This document shows positions 46,601 to 59,466 of a stretch of DNA of 64,000 bases, piece by piece (position 1 is the stretch's first letter; every line of letters starts with the position of its first letter). The notes beneath the pieces are model-generated. The model worked only from the letters and a program-made list of their open reading frames with translations, had not been told where the DNA came from and ran no database searches. The stretch is from Plumapathes pennacea (taxonomy: Eukaryota > Cnidaria > Anthozoa > Antipatharia > Myriopathidae): the NCBI GenBank assembly GCA_964036295.1, contig OZ038468.1:3468501-3532500 (forward strand), given 5' to 3'. Made by a program: the position numbers and the translations under genes.

Positions 46601-48950
46601 ATGCGCCGCATCCCAATAGAGTAGTCCATTACAACATAACTTTAAACCACTTGAAGCACAATGACGAGGACTACATGCGCCGCATCGCAGAAGAGAAGTC
46701 CATTAAAAGATAACTTTAAACAACTTGATGCACAATGACGAAGACTACATGCGCCGCATCGCAGTAGAGTAGTCCATTACAACAAAACTATAAACAACTT
46801 GAAGCACAATGACGAGGACTACATGCGCCGCATCGCAGTAGAGTAGTCCATTAGAAGATAACTTTAAACCACTTGAAGCACAATGACGAGGACTACATGC
46901 GCCGCATCGCAGTAGAGTAGTCCATTAGAAGATAACTTTAAACCACTTGAAGCACAATAACGAGGACTACATGCGCCGCATTGCAGTAGAGTAGTCCATT
47001 ATAACAAAACTTGAAATAACTTGAAGCACAATGACGAGGACTACATGCGCCGCATCGCAGTAGAGTAGTCCATTAGAAGATAACTTTAAACCACTTCAAG
47101 CACAATGACGAGGACTACATGCGCCGCATCGCAGTAGAGTAGTCTATTACAACATAACTTTAAACAACATGAAGGACAATGACGAGGACTACATGCGCGC
47201 ATTGCAGTAGAGTAGTCCATTATAACAAAACTTGAAATAACTTGAAGCACAATGACGAGGACTACATGCGCCGCATCGCAGTAGAGTAGTCCATTAAAAC
47301 AAAACTATAAACAACTTGAAGCACAATGACGAGGACTACATGCGCCGCATCGCAGTAGAGGATTCCATTAGAAGATAACTATAAACAACTTGATGCACAA
47401 TGACGAGGACTACATTCGCCGCATCGCAGAAGAGAAGTCCATTAAAAGATAACTTTAAACAACTTGATGCACAATGACGAGGACTACTTGCGCCGCATCG
47501 CAGTAGAGTAGTCCATTACAACAAAACTATAAACAACTTGAAGCACAATGACGAGGAGTACTTGCGCCGCATCACAGTCGAGTAGTGCATTACAAAAAAA
47601 CTATAAACAACTTGAAGCACAATGTCGAGGACTACATGCGCTGCATCGCAGTCGAGTAGTCCATTAGAAGATAACTTTAAACCACTTGAAGCACATTGAC
47701 GAGGACTACATGCGCCGCATCGCAGTAGAGTAGTCCATTAGAAGATAACGTTAAACCATTTGAAGCACAATGACGAGGACTACAAGCGCCGCATCGCAGT
47801 AGAGTAGTTCATTAGAAGATAACGTTAAACCATTTGAAGCACAATGTCGAGGACTACATGCGCCGCATCGCAGTAGAGTAGTCCATTAGAAGATAACTAT
47901 AAACAACTTGATGCACAATGACGAGGACTACATGCGCCGCATCGCAGTAGAGTAGTCCATTAAAACATAACTTTAAACCACTTGAAGTCCAATGACGAAG
48001 ACTACATGCGCCGCATCGCAGTAGACTAGTCTATTACAACAAAACTATAAACAACTTGAAACACAATGACGAGGACTACATGCGCTGCATTGCAATAGAG
48101 TACTCCATTACAACATAACTTTAAACCACTTGAAGCCCAGTGACGAAGACTACATGCGCCGCATCGCAGTAGAGTAGTCCATTACAATAAAACTATAAAC
48201 AACTTGAAGCACAATGACGAGGACTACATGCGCCGCATCGCAGTAGAGTAGTCCATTAAAACAAAACTATGAACAACTTGAAGCACAATGACGAGGACTA
48301 CATGCGCCGCATCGCAGTGGAGTAGTCCATTATAAGATAACTTTAAACCACTTGTAGCACAATGACGAGGACTACATGCGCCGCATCGCAGTGGAGTAGT
48401 CCATTATAAGATAACTTTAAACCACTTGAAGCACAATGACGAGGACTACATGCCCCGCATCGCAGTAGAGTAGTCTCTTAGAAGATAACTTTAAACAACT
48501 TGAAGCACAATAACGAGGACTAGATGCGCCGCATCCCAGTAGAGTAGTCCATTACAACATAACTTTAAACCACTTGAAGCACAATGATGAGGACTACATG
48601 CGCCGCATCGCAGAAGAGAAGTCCATTAAAAGATAACTTTAAACAACTTGATGCACAATGACGAGGACTAAATGCGCCGCATCGCAGTAGAGTAGTCCAT
48701 TACAACAAAACTATAAACAACTTGAAGCACAATGACGAGGACTACATGCGCCGCATCGCTGTAGAGTAGTCTCTTAGAAGATAACTTTAAACAACTTGAA
48801 GCACAATAACGAGGACTAGATGGGCCGCATCCCAGTAGAGTAGTCCATTACAACATAACTTTAAACCATTTGAAGCACAATGATGAGGACTACATGCGCC
48901 GCATCGCAGAAGAGAAGTCCATTAAAAGATAACTTTAAACAACTTGATGC
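43660..48950 (+). repeat. Satellite sub-block duplicated at ~3.6-kb spacing
   Basis: The rare variant GTAGAGGATTCCATTAG occurs at about 43,730 and 47,355. Following variants (GACTAGATGCGCCGCATCCC at about 44,966 and 48,517) keep the same order, with spacing 3,625 falling to 3,551 bp: 49 then 48 monomers. Confidence 0.75.
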
Positions 48951-49644
48951 ACAATGACGAGGACTACATGCGCCGCATCGCAGTAGAGTAGTCCATTACA
49001 ACAAAACTATAAACAACTTGAAGCACAATGACGAGGACTACATGCGCCGCATCGCAGTAGAGTAGTCCATTAGAAGATAACTTTAAACCACTTGAAGCAC
49101 AATGACGAGGACTACATGCGCCGCATTGCAGTAGAGTAGTCCATTATAACAAAACTTGAAATAACTTGAAGCACAATGACGAGGACTACATGCGCCGCAT
49201 CGCAGTAGAGTAGTCTATTACAACAAAACTATAAACAACTTGAAGCACAATGACGAGGACTACATGCGCCGCATCGCAGTAGAATAGTTCATTAGAACAT
49301 AACTTTAAACCACTTGAAGCCCAGTGACGAAGACTACATGCGCCGCATCGCAGTAGAGTAGTCCATTACATCAAAACTCTAAAGAACTTGAAGCACAATG
49401 ACGAGGACTACATACGCCGCATCGCAGTAGAGTAGTCCATTAAAACAAAACTATAAACAACTTGAAGCACAATGACGAGGACTACATGCGCCTCATCGCA
49501 GTAGAGTAGTCCATTATAAGATAACTTTAAACCACTTGAAGCACAATGACGAGGACTACATGTGCCGCATCGCAGTAGAGTAGTCTCTTAGAAGATAACT
49601 TTAAACAACTTGAAGTACAATGACGAGGACTACATGCGCCGCAT

Positions 49645-52390
49645 CCCAATAGAGTAGTCCATTACAACATAACTTTAAACCACTTGAAGCACAATGACGA
49701 GGACTACATGCGCCGCATCGCAGAAGAGAAGTCCATTAAAAGATAACTTTAAACAACTTGATGCACAATGACGAAGACTACATGCGCCGCATCGCAGTAG
49801 AGTAGTCCATTACAAAAAAACTATAAACAACTTGAAGCACAATGACGAGGACTACATGCGCCGCATCGCAGTAGAGTAGTCCATTAGAAGAGAACTTTAA
49901 ACCACTTGAAGCACAATGACGAGGACTACATGCGCCGCATCGCAGTAGAGTAGTCCATTAGAAGATAACTTTAAACCACTTGAAGCACAATGACGAGGAC
50001 TACATGCGCCGCATTGCAGTAGAGTAGTCCATTATAACAAAACTTGAAATAACTTGAAGCACAATGACGAGGACTACATGCGCCGCATCGCAGTAGAGTA
50101 GTCCATTAGAAGATAACTTTAAACAACTTGAAGGACAATGACGAGGACTACATGCGCGCATTGCAGTAGAGTAGTCCATTATAACAAAACTTGAAATAAC
50201 TTGAAGCACAATGACGAGGACTACATGCGCCGCATCGCAGTAGAGTAGTCCATTAAAACAAAACTATAAACAACTTGAAGCACAATGACGAGGACTACAT
50301 GCGCCGCATCGCAGTGGAGTAGTCCATTATAAGATAACTTTAAAACACTTGAAGCACAATGACGAGGACTACATGCGCCGCATCGCAGTAGAGTACTCTC
50401 TTAGAAGATAACTTTAAACAACTTGAAGTACAATGACGAGGACTACATGCGCCGCATCGCAGTAGAGTAGTCCATTAGAATATAACTTTAAACCACTTGA
50501 AGCACAATGACGAGGACTACATGCGCCGCATCGCAGTAGAGTAGTTTATTACAACATAACTTTAAACAACTTGAAGGACAATGACGAGGACTACATGCGC
50601 GCATTGCAGTAGAGTAGTCCATTATAACAAAACTTGAAATAACTTGAAGCACAATGACGAGGACTACATGCGCCGCATCGCAGTAGAGTAGTCTCTTAGA
50701 AGATAACTTTAAACAACTTGAAGCACAATGACGAGGACTACATGCGCCGCATTGCAGTAGAGTAGTCCATTATAACAAAACTTGAAATAACTTGAAGCAC
50801 AATGACGAGGACTACATGCGCCGCATCCCAATAGAGAAGTCCATTACAACATAACTTTAAACCACTTGAAGCACAATGACGAGGACTACATGCGCCGCAT
50901 CGCAGAAGAGAAGTCCATTAAAAGATAACTTTAAACAACTTGATGCACAATGACGAAGACTACATGCGCCGCATCGCAGTAGAGTAGTCCATTACAACAA
51001 AACTATAAACAACTTGAAGCACAATGACGAGGACTACATGCGCCGCATCGCAGTAGAGTAGTCCATTAGAAGATAACTTTAAACCACTTGAAGCACAATG
51101 ACGAGGACTACATGCGCCGCATCGCAGTAGAGTAGTCCATTAGAAGATAACTTTAAACCACTTGAAGCACAATGACGAGGACTACATGCGCCGCATTGCA
51201 GTAGAGTAGTCCATTATAACAAAACTTGAAATAACTTGAAGCACAATGACGAGGACTACATGCGCCGCATCGCAGTAGAGTAGTCCATTAGAAGATAACT
51301 TTAAACAACTTGAAGGACAATGACGAGGACTACATGCGCGCATTGCAGTAGAGTAGTCCATTATAACAAAACTTGAAATAACTTGAAGCACAATGACGAG
51401 GACTACATGCGCCGCATCGCAGTAGAGTAGTCCATTAAAACAAAACTATAAACAACTTGAAGCACAATGACGAGGACTACATGCGCCGCATCGCAGTGGA
51501 GTAGTCCATTATAAGATAACTTTAAAACACTTGAAGCACAATGACGAGGACTACATGCGCCGCATCGCAGTAGAGTACTCTCTTAGAAGATAACTTTAAA
51601 CAACTTGAAGTACAATGACGAGGACTACATGCGCCGCATCGCAGTAGAGTAGTCCATTAGAATATAACTTTAAACCACTTGAAGCACAATGACGAGGACT
51701 ACATGCGCCGCATCGCAGTAGAGTAGTTTATTACAACATAACTTTAAACAACTTGAAGGACAATGACGAGGACTACATGCGCGCATTGCAGTAGAGTAGT
51801 CCATTATAACAAAACTTGAAATAACTTGAAGCACAATGACGAGGACTACATGCGCCGCATCGCAGTAGAGTAGTCTCTTAGAAGATAACTTTAAACAACT
51901 TGAAGCACAATGACGAGGACTACATGCGCCGCATTGCAGTAGAGTAGTCCATTATAACAAAACTTGAAATAACTTGAAGCACAATGACGAGGACTACATG
52001 CGCCGCATCCCAATAGAGAAGTCCATTACAACATAACTTTAAACCACTTGAAGCACAATGACGAGGACTACATGCGCCGCATCGCAGAAGAGAAGTCCAT
52101 TAAAAGATAACTTTAAACAACTTGATGCACAATGACGAAGACTACATGCGCCGCATCGCAGTAGAGTAGTCCATTACAACAAAACTATAAACAACTTGAA
52201 GCACAATGACGAGGACTACATGCGCCGCATCGCAGTAGAGTAGTCCATTAGAAGATAACTTTAAACCACTTGAAGCACAATGACGAGGACTACATGCGCC
52301 GCATCGCAGTAGAGTAGTCCATTAGAAGATAACTTTAAACCACTTGAAGCACAATGACGAGGACTACATGCGCCGCATTGCAGTAGAGTA
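49645..52390 (+). repeat. 1,182-bp (16-monomer) higher-order repeat
   Basis: The variant CCCAATAGAG starts at 49,645, 50,827 and 52,009, exactly 1,182 bp apart. Each full period holds two monomers with the same one-base deletion (ACATGCGCGCATTGCAG at about 50,150/50,595 and 51,332/51,777), which explains 16 x 74 minus 2. Confidence 0.9.
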
Positions 52391-55300
52391 GTCCATTATA
52401 ACAAAACTTGAAATAACTTGAAGCACAATGACGAGGACTACATGCGCCGCATCGCAGTAGAGTAGTCCATTAGAAGATAACTTTAAACCACTTGAAGCAC
52501 AATGACGAGGACTACATGCGCCGCATCGCAGTAGAGTAGTCCATTAGAAGATAACTTTAAACCACTTGAAGCACAATGACGAGGACTACATGCGCCGCAT
52601 TGCAGTAGAGTAGTCCATTATAACAAAACTTGAAATAACTTGAAGCACAATGACGAGGACTACATGCGCCGCATCGCAGTAGAGTAGTCCATTAGAAGAT
52701 AACTTTAAACCACTTGAAGCACAATGACGAGGACTACATGCGCCGCATCGCAGTAGAGTAGTTTATTACAACATAACTTTAAACAACTTGAAGGACAATG
52801 ACGAGGACTACATGCGCGCATTGCAGTAGAGTAGTCCATTATAACAAAACTTGAAATAACTTGAAGCACAATGACGAGGACTACATGCGCCGCATCGCAG
52901 TAGAGTAGTCCATTAAAACAAAACTATAAACAACTTGAAGCACAATGACGAGGACTACATGCGCCGCATCGCAGTGGAGTAGTCCATTATAAGATAACTT
53001 TAAAACACTTGAAGCACAATGACGAGGACTACATGCGCCGCATCGCAGTAGAGTAGTCTCTTAGAAGATAACTTTAAACAACTTGAAGTACAATGACGAG
53101 GACTACATGCGCCGCATCGCAGTAAAGTAGTCCATTATAAGATAACTTTAAACCACTTGAAGCACAATGACGAGGACTACATGCGCCGCATCGCAGAAGA
53201 GAAGTCCATTAAATGATAACTTTAAACAACTTGATGCACAATGACGAAGACTACATGCGCCACATCGCAGTAGAGTAGTCCATTACAACAAAACTATAAA
53301 CAACTTGAAGCACAATGACGAGGACTACATGCGCCGCATCGCAGTAGAGTAGTCCATTAGAAGATAACTTTAAACCACTTGAAGCACAATGACGAGGACT
53401 ACAAGCGCCGCATCGCAGTAGAGTAGTCTATTACAACATAACTATAAACAACTTGAAGCACAATGACGAGGACTACATGCGCCGCATTGCAGTAGAGTAG
53501 TCCATTATAACAAAACTTGAAATAACTTGAAGCACAATGACGAGGACTACATGCGCCGCATCGCAGTAGAGTAGTCCATTATAAGATAACTTTAAACCAC
53601 TTGAAGCACAATGACGAGGACTACATGCGCCGCATTGCAGTAGAGTAGTCTATTACAACATAACTTTAAACAACTTGAAGCACAATGACGAGGACTACAT
53701 TCGCCGCATTGCAGTAGAGTAGTCCATTATAACAAAACTTGAAATAACTTGAAGCACAATGACGAGGACTACATGCGCCGCATTGCAGTAGAGTAGTCCA
53801 TTATAAGATAACTTTAAACCACTTGAAGCACAATGACGAGGACTACATGCGCCGCATCGCAGTAGAGTAGTCTCTTAGAAGATAACTTTAAACAACTTGA
53901 AGCACAATGAGGAGGACTACATGCGCCGCATCGCAGTAGAGTAGTCCATTAGAAGATAACGTTAAACCATTTGAAGCACAATGACGAGGACTACATGCGC
54001 CGCATCACAGTAGAGTAGTCTATTACAACATAACTTTAAACAACTTGAAGCACAATGACGAGGACTACATGCGCCGCATTGCAGTAGAGTAGTCCATTAT
54101 AACAAAACTTGAAATAACTTGAAGCACAATGACGAGGACTACATGCGCCGCATCGCAGTAGAGTAGTCCATTATAAGATAACTTTAAACCACTTGAAGCA
54201 CAATGACGAGGACTACATGCGCCGCATCGCAGTAGAGTAGTCTATTACAACATAACTTTAAACAACTTGAGGCACAATGACGAGGACTACATGCGCCGCA
54301 TTGCAGTAGAGTAGTCCATTATAACAAAACTTGAAATAACTTGAAGCACAATGACGAGGACTACATGCGCCGCGTTGCAGTAGAGTAGTCCATTATAAGA
54401 TAACTTTAAACCACTTGAAGCACAATGACGAGGACTACATGCGCCGCATCGCAGTAGAGTAGTCTCTTAGAAGATAACTTTAAACAACTTGAAGCACAAT
54501 GACGAGGACTACATGCGCCGCATCGCAGTAGAGTAGTCTCTTAGAAGATAACGTTAAACCATTTGAAGCACAATGACGAGGACTACATGCGCCGCATCGC
54601 AGTAGAGTAGTCTCTTAGAAGATAACTTTAAACAACTTGAAGCACAATGACGAGGACTACATGCGCCGCATTGCAGTAGAGTAGTCCATTATAACAAAAC
54701 TTGAAATAACTTGAAGCACAATGACGAGGACTACATGCGCCGCATTGCAGTAGAGTAGTCCATTATAAGATAACTTTAAACCACTTGAAGCACAATGACG
54801 AGGACTACATGCGCCGCATCGCAGTAGAGTAGTCTCTTAGAAGATAACTATAAACAACTTGAAGCACAATGACGAGGACTACTTGCGCCGCATCGCAGTA
54901 GAGTAGTCTCTTAGAAGATAACTATAAACAACTTGAAGCACAATGACGAGGACTACTTGCGCCGCATTGCAGTAGAGTAGTCTCTTAGAAGATAACTATA
55001 AACAACTTGAAGCACAATGACGAGGACTACTTGCGCCGCATCGCAGTAGAGTAGTCCATTACTTCTTTTAACAGAAGTTCAAACAACTTGAAGCACAATG
55101 ACGAGAACTACATTCGCCGTATCGCCGGGGAGCAGTCCATTAAAACAAAACTTCAAATAACTTGAAGCAGAATGACGAGAAGTACATGCGTTGCATCGTA
55201 GCAGAGTAGTCCATTATAACATAACTTTAAATAACTTGAAGCAGAATGACGAGGACTATATACGCTGCATTGCAGTAGAATAGTCCATTACATTATAACA

Positions 55301-55820
55301 TCACACAACTTGAAGCAGAAAGACGAGAACTAGAATCGCCGCATATCAGTAGAGGTGATTCGTTTTAAGAACAAGAACAGGACATCTCGAAGGAAAATAC
55401 TAAAAATTATCTACACCATAAGTTAATACTTCTGGTCCTTTTGATTTTAGGAAATGTGTTTAGACTTGCGGTGACCGAATTTGCAGTGAATGTGATGAAA
55501 CGAGAACTAATAACAGGGTATAGCATTCTCTTGGAAGGTAGCAGTCTAACAAATAGACTTTGTTGAGAAGCACAGTTTAGAATCTCCTTACCTTTCGCAG
55601 ATTGCGTGGGTTATATTGTCGTGAAACTAAAATTCTTCTCCTTGCATGTCTTGGTGGTTTTTTTTTTCGCTGAATTTCGTTCAGGTTCTGCAGCGTTTTA
55701 CACAGATGCTAGACTGTTCGAAGTTGAAACGAACTGCAGAATCTTAAGTTCGCTTTCACTTTTGGGTGACGTCAGCATTTGTTATTGTTGACGTATTTTA
55801 GTTTTTCTGCGCGCGCGCGC

Positions 55821-56028
55821 TTAACACTTTCACTTCTAAGCTGGTGATCAACTTTGATTTTCTCCTTCACGTTTTACACCAGAATGTATCATACAGTGAG
55901 GAGAACTTAGCTTTTGATGCTTTGCTCTTATAAAAGTTGACTGAATAATTAATTTGACTCACGTAAATCATATACTTTCTTGTTAAACTGTTAGGAGAAA
56001 TTGTATTTTGAACTTGGAAGGTGTTTGA
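55821..56028 (+). mobile_element. ~205-bp TIR MITE, diverged copy
   Basis: TTAACACTTTCACTTCTAAG, GATCAACTTTGATTTTCTCC and GGAGAACTTAGCTTTTGATG match the family with many substitutions; the right terminus is degraded. Confidence 0.75.
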
Positions 56029-56934
56029 AAGAATTGCTCACTCGCTGAAAAGTAATAATTAAGTTTAACGGTATTTTGTCAAATTTATGGAGTGTCTCCA
56101 AAGGTTTCCAGTGTCGTATCTAGAATAGTGAGTCAGAACTGTGATAAATCTGTCCTCAGTGAATGGATTATTAAAATTGTATTGAATCGCGGACGCAAAA
56201 GTAGTCAATTTGTGTACAATGTTTTGAAGCTCACGAGCATTTTAGTAACCGAATGAACGGGGATGGAAAAGGATTGTTTCCATTAGTTGACTAAGTTCAA
56301 GGCCGTTAGTTTCATCTTCGACAAGTCGCATTTGATAAGAGTTTCCCGTATATCGAAGTGCGCTTGAAAAAATATGACTGGCGCCTTTAACAGAGTCTCT
56401 GTGAAAATCAAGTGTATAGCAAACAAATTATGAGGAAGCACAAGATACGGTCACTTGTTTCAAGTAGCAGGCCCTGTTTTCAATTCCTCCTCTTTCACGC
56501 AAATGCAAATGCAATCTCATCTGAAAATCTACCCCGAGCACCGGTGACAGCAAGTTTCCGGCGCGCGGCAACAAATCTTCCGTGAACTGCATTCATTACG
56601 GAGACAAAACATAAATGTTTTCATACCTACAATCTCCAGTGCTGTCTTTGTTCGTGGCTGCCATTAGTGAAAGCCTCCGGCACCGCAATGAGGTGAAACC
56701 TTAGCCGTGCTTCTGTTTTGAAAGAGTTCTGGCACATTTCTCGGCTGTTAGTTAAATAGCTGTGACGTCATAGTCACTGACGCACGTCACCGTGTTCGAA
56801 GCTCGTGGGCTTACCGAACTTGTACGAACAAACGCCGAACGAACGAACAGTGATTATCGACTGTACGAACGGGGATTTCCGAATGTACGAACAGCGTGCA
56901 AATACGAACGTACGAATCTGCGGCACAAATCAGC

Positions 56935-57027
56935 GATCACGGACTGTAAACTAGAGGACCCTTCTGTAAATCACTCTTGGTGAAGTTGGCATCCTCAATA
57001 AAGATTGTTAATATTATTATTATTTCC
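56935..57027 (+). mobile_element. Non-LTR element 3' end with (ATT)n tail
   Basis: AGGACCCTTCTGTAAATCAC to CTCAATAAAGATTGTTAATA and ATTATTATTATT looks like the 3' end of an L2/CR1-type element. CCGAATGTACGAAC occurs on both sides, at about 56,878 and 57,027. Confidence 0.4.
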
Positions 57028-57504
57028 GAATGTACGAACGAAATCGCCGAAGATGCACGAACGTCGAATGTCCGCAAAACAACGCAAAATGTAACACCAA
57101 GCAACGGACATACGGCAATCGCACTGCAACTTGAATTAAAATAAACCCATGACACATAAAACTCTGGGGGAAAGTCTTTATATTTTACTTCTTTCTTATA
57201 CAAAGATAATTCAACTAACTAAAAAAAATCATTTATAAGGCATAGAAACAAAATAACGATATATTTTTACGTCACTTTTGCATACTTCTGCTATCTCTAT
57301 TTTAGGATCCAAAAAGTTTTAACTATAAACGTGGTATCAAGTTTTTCTTGCAGCTCGGTACTTTGTACAGAGTTGCGTCTGATCTTAGAGATTGTCTGGT
57401 CGTTTAGTTTACCAATCAGCTGTAGCGCACTGCTAACACAGAAAGCATCTATTCACAAAACATGCTAAAAGACCGATTTAGGTTGTGTCTACACAGATGC
57501 GTCC

Positions 57505-57713
57505 AACCCTTTCACTCCCAAGTTCAAAATGCAGATTCTCCCAACCTTTTAAAAGGAAAGTGTGCGAGTAATGTAGTGAGAATTGATAGTTTAATCAGCT
57601 ATCATCTGCACAAGGTATCAAAAGCCAAGTTCTCATTACTTTATGATATATTTCTGCTACTGAAAGTAAAGGAGAAAATTTAACTTGATCACTCTTGAGA
57701 GTGAAAGGGTTAA
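57505..57713 (-). mobile_element. ~205-bp TIR MITE, reversed copy
   Basis: AACCCTTTCACTCCCAAGTT to TTGAGAGTGAAAGGGTTAA. The interior is in the opposite orientation to copies 1-3. Confidence 0.9.
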
Positions 57714-58065
57714 AACAGAAACCGGAGCGCTTTGAAAAAGACTCAATTTCGGCGGTTTTGATTTTACCACCGATTTCGATCGTTTCCGTGTAAATGGCAG
57801 ATGAGAACACGTCAAAATAGAACTAAAAGGCGCATCAGTGTAAACTACAATCTTGATATACCTTGTAGACTGCAGAACAAATTACAATCACATGTGCGCC
57901 TACCCACCCCCCCCCCCCCCCCCCACCCACCCCTCCCTCTCTTCCTGTCCTTTTTTAACTCGACCATTAGGCGCTTATAGAATAGAGATCTAATGGCAAC
58001 GCTTTCCCAATACTTTGTCATTTAGGATCCTGTTATTCAAAGAGCGATTAATCTAATCCCGGATT

Positions 58066-58263
58066 ACAATCCTGGTCAAAACTGTGAGGACACTAACAAT
58101 TTTTTTCATAAAATATCGATGAGCCTTCCTTTACCTCCTCCCCCTCCGCTCGGGGGAGGGAAGGGGGTAATTTTAGTCAATTTGGCCATTGTCCCGACGG
58201 CGTTATTCTGGATGCGGGAATATCATCAGGGTGTCCCATACCCTCTCGACCAGGATGAAGTCT
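58066..58263. mobile_element. Decayed TIR element related to 23,636-24,128
   Basis: TTACAATCCTGGTCAAAACT at the left and CTCGACCAGGATGAAGTC at the right are imperfect inverted ends, with the same GGGGGAGGGAAGGG interior tract. Confidence 0.6.
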
Positions 58264-59325
58264 AGACTTTGTTGTCATTTTAAAACCTGAAATACCAAAA
58301 GCTTTTGCCCACAAAACAACTTTTTTGATACGTTTTGAACCTCAACTAACATTCAGTTATAAAACTCTGCTGGTCAAACGTATGAGGGATATTTTTTTGT
58401 TAATCCTGGATAAGCTTAATCGAACTTTGAACAACTGAGCTTAGACTTTAGAAGATTGAATCCATCATTAGCAGCTATGTAACTCTACGATCGTCAGTTT
58501 GACTAATGATCAACTCTTGATTTACTCCATTGCGACTTCATTCCTTGACCGCTGTACTGAATCATTGCACAGTACAAGCAAGTGAACTAGTACATAGAAG
58601 ATGCTGGTCATGACACGCTGTGTTCCCACAGTATGTGTTTCAGAGTTCCTCATCTGGAGTGTTCGTTATAAAAACACTGCCTTTAGTACGACCTGAAACC
58701 ATTTCATCACAATAATTTTCACTTCAGCTACAACTAATATTTGGGCCCTTCCACAAAGCCACAAATTACTTGCCATCACCTAATAGAGCGGTTTTCGGAT
58801 GACTATCGGACTTACAGTAATCACGTTTTTTACGCTTTCATATTTTAGTTCAAACAAAGCTTCGCAGCGGCAGCGTCGGCCAATCAAGAACAAAAGAAAA
58901 CCTGATTGCAATCTGCTCACGTAAGCAAGCAAGAGAGCAAGTGATGATGGCGTTTTCTCGCACTGCCAATTGGTCTCTTCTCCGAAGTTAATCTTATAAT
59001 TATAAACTGCTGTGGCTACTGGGTTGCGTTGTTCAATACTAAAAACACTGGCGTATCACTGGAACGCCGTAAGAGTAACAAGCGTTCCAGTTCCTCGACC
59101 AACTTTCAGTTGATACACCAGCGTTCTTATCACCACGCCGACGCAGTTGTTCAATCCTAGATTATGTTTTTAGGTTTCTCTCAACCTCTGAGCCAACAAA
59201 GGCATTTTTTTTTTATACGAATTATTTTAAAAACTATGTTATGAAAACGACTTTCAGCCTTTGTTTGGCTTTCGGGTTTCAACAGTCATCCTAAGCCCGC
59301 TCCATTGTCACTCAATCTGTTCTCA

Positions 59326-59466
59326 TTATTTCTCTTCGTCTTCGTCTGAAGCTGCACCTGATGTACTTGCCGACGGCAGTAGTCCGCACGCCATCATGTC
59401 TTCCTCAGTCAGAAACTTGGGGTCTATGGCGCTGAAACGCGTTCCCATAAACTGACGAAGGTGGAT
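59326..59466 (-). CDS. SPG21: SPG21 last exon
   Basis: Acceptor TTGTTCAG, then [20 protein letters not shown] to DEDEEK and TAA. Confidence 0.95.
   Translation of the reverse strand: MHLRQFMGTRFSAIDPKFLTEEDMMACGLLPSASTSGAASDEDEEK

Larger units (their letters stand above)
35697..55354 (+). repeat. 74-bp satellite array, ~265 monomers, with higher-order repeats
   Basis: Head-to-tail monomers, all the same way round. Each has a conserved core of about 50 bp (CTTGAAGCACAATGACGAGG, ACTACATGCGCCGCATCGCA, GTAGAGTAGTCC) and an AT-rich tail of about 24 bp that comes in a few recurring types (ATTACAACAAAACTATAAAC, ATTAGAAGATAACTTTAAAC, ATTATAACAAAACTTGAAAT, CTCTTAGAAGATAAC). The core holds a 7-bp dyad, GGACTAC/GTAGTCC, around a second dyad ATGCG-C-CGCAT. 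74 is not a multiple of 3, so reading frames rotate and only a few short chance ORFs arise. The last four or so monomers (55,060-55,354) are strongly diverged. No gene or other element was seen inside. Confidence 0.98.
55355..59325. other. Intergenic region between satellite and maspardin gene
   Basis: No protein gene recognised. It contains MITE copies at 55,821 and 57,505, a probable LINE 3' end near 56,935-57,027, a C run at 57,907-57,924 and a decayed TIR element near 58,066-58,263. Confidence 0.5.

Noticed and set aside
50000..51391. Short minus-strand ORFs of 69-70 codons inside the satellite
   Set aside because: They are chance frames across three monomers. Identical ORFs recur only because of the 1,182-bp period.
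35697..55060. Hammerhead-like pattern in the satellite: TGACGAG followed by the GGACTAC/GTAGTCC stem, as in a CUGANGA core plus stem II
   Set aside because: The catalytic C before UGANGA is A in the monomer and the required GAAA after stem II reads ATTA. No matching cleavage site and stem III were seen. A covariance-model scan of monomer variants, or a self-cleavage assay, would settle it.
35697..55354. CRISPR-like array
   Set aside because: There are no unique spacers: the whole 74-bp unit repeats. The context is animal DNA with introns.
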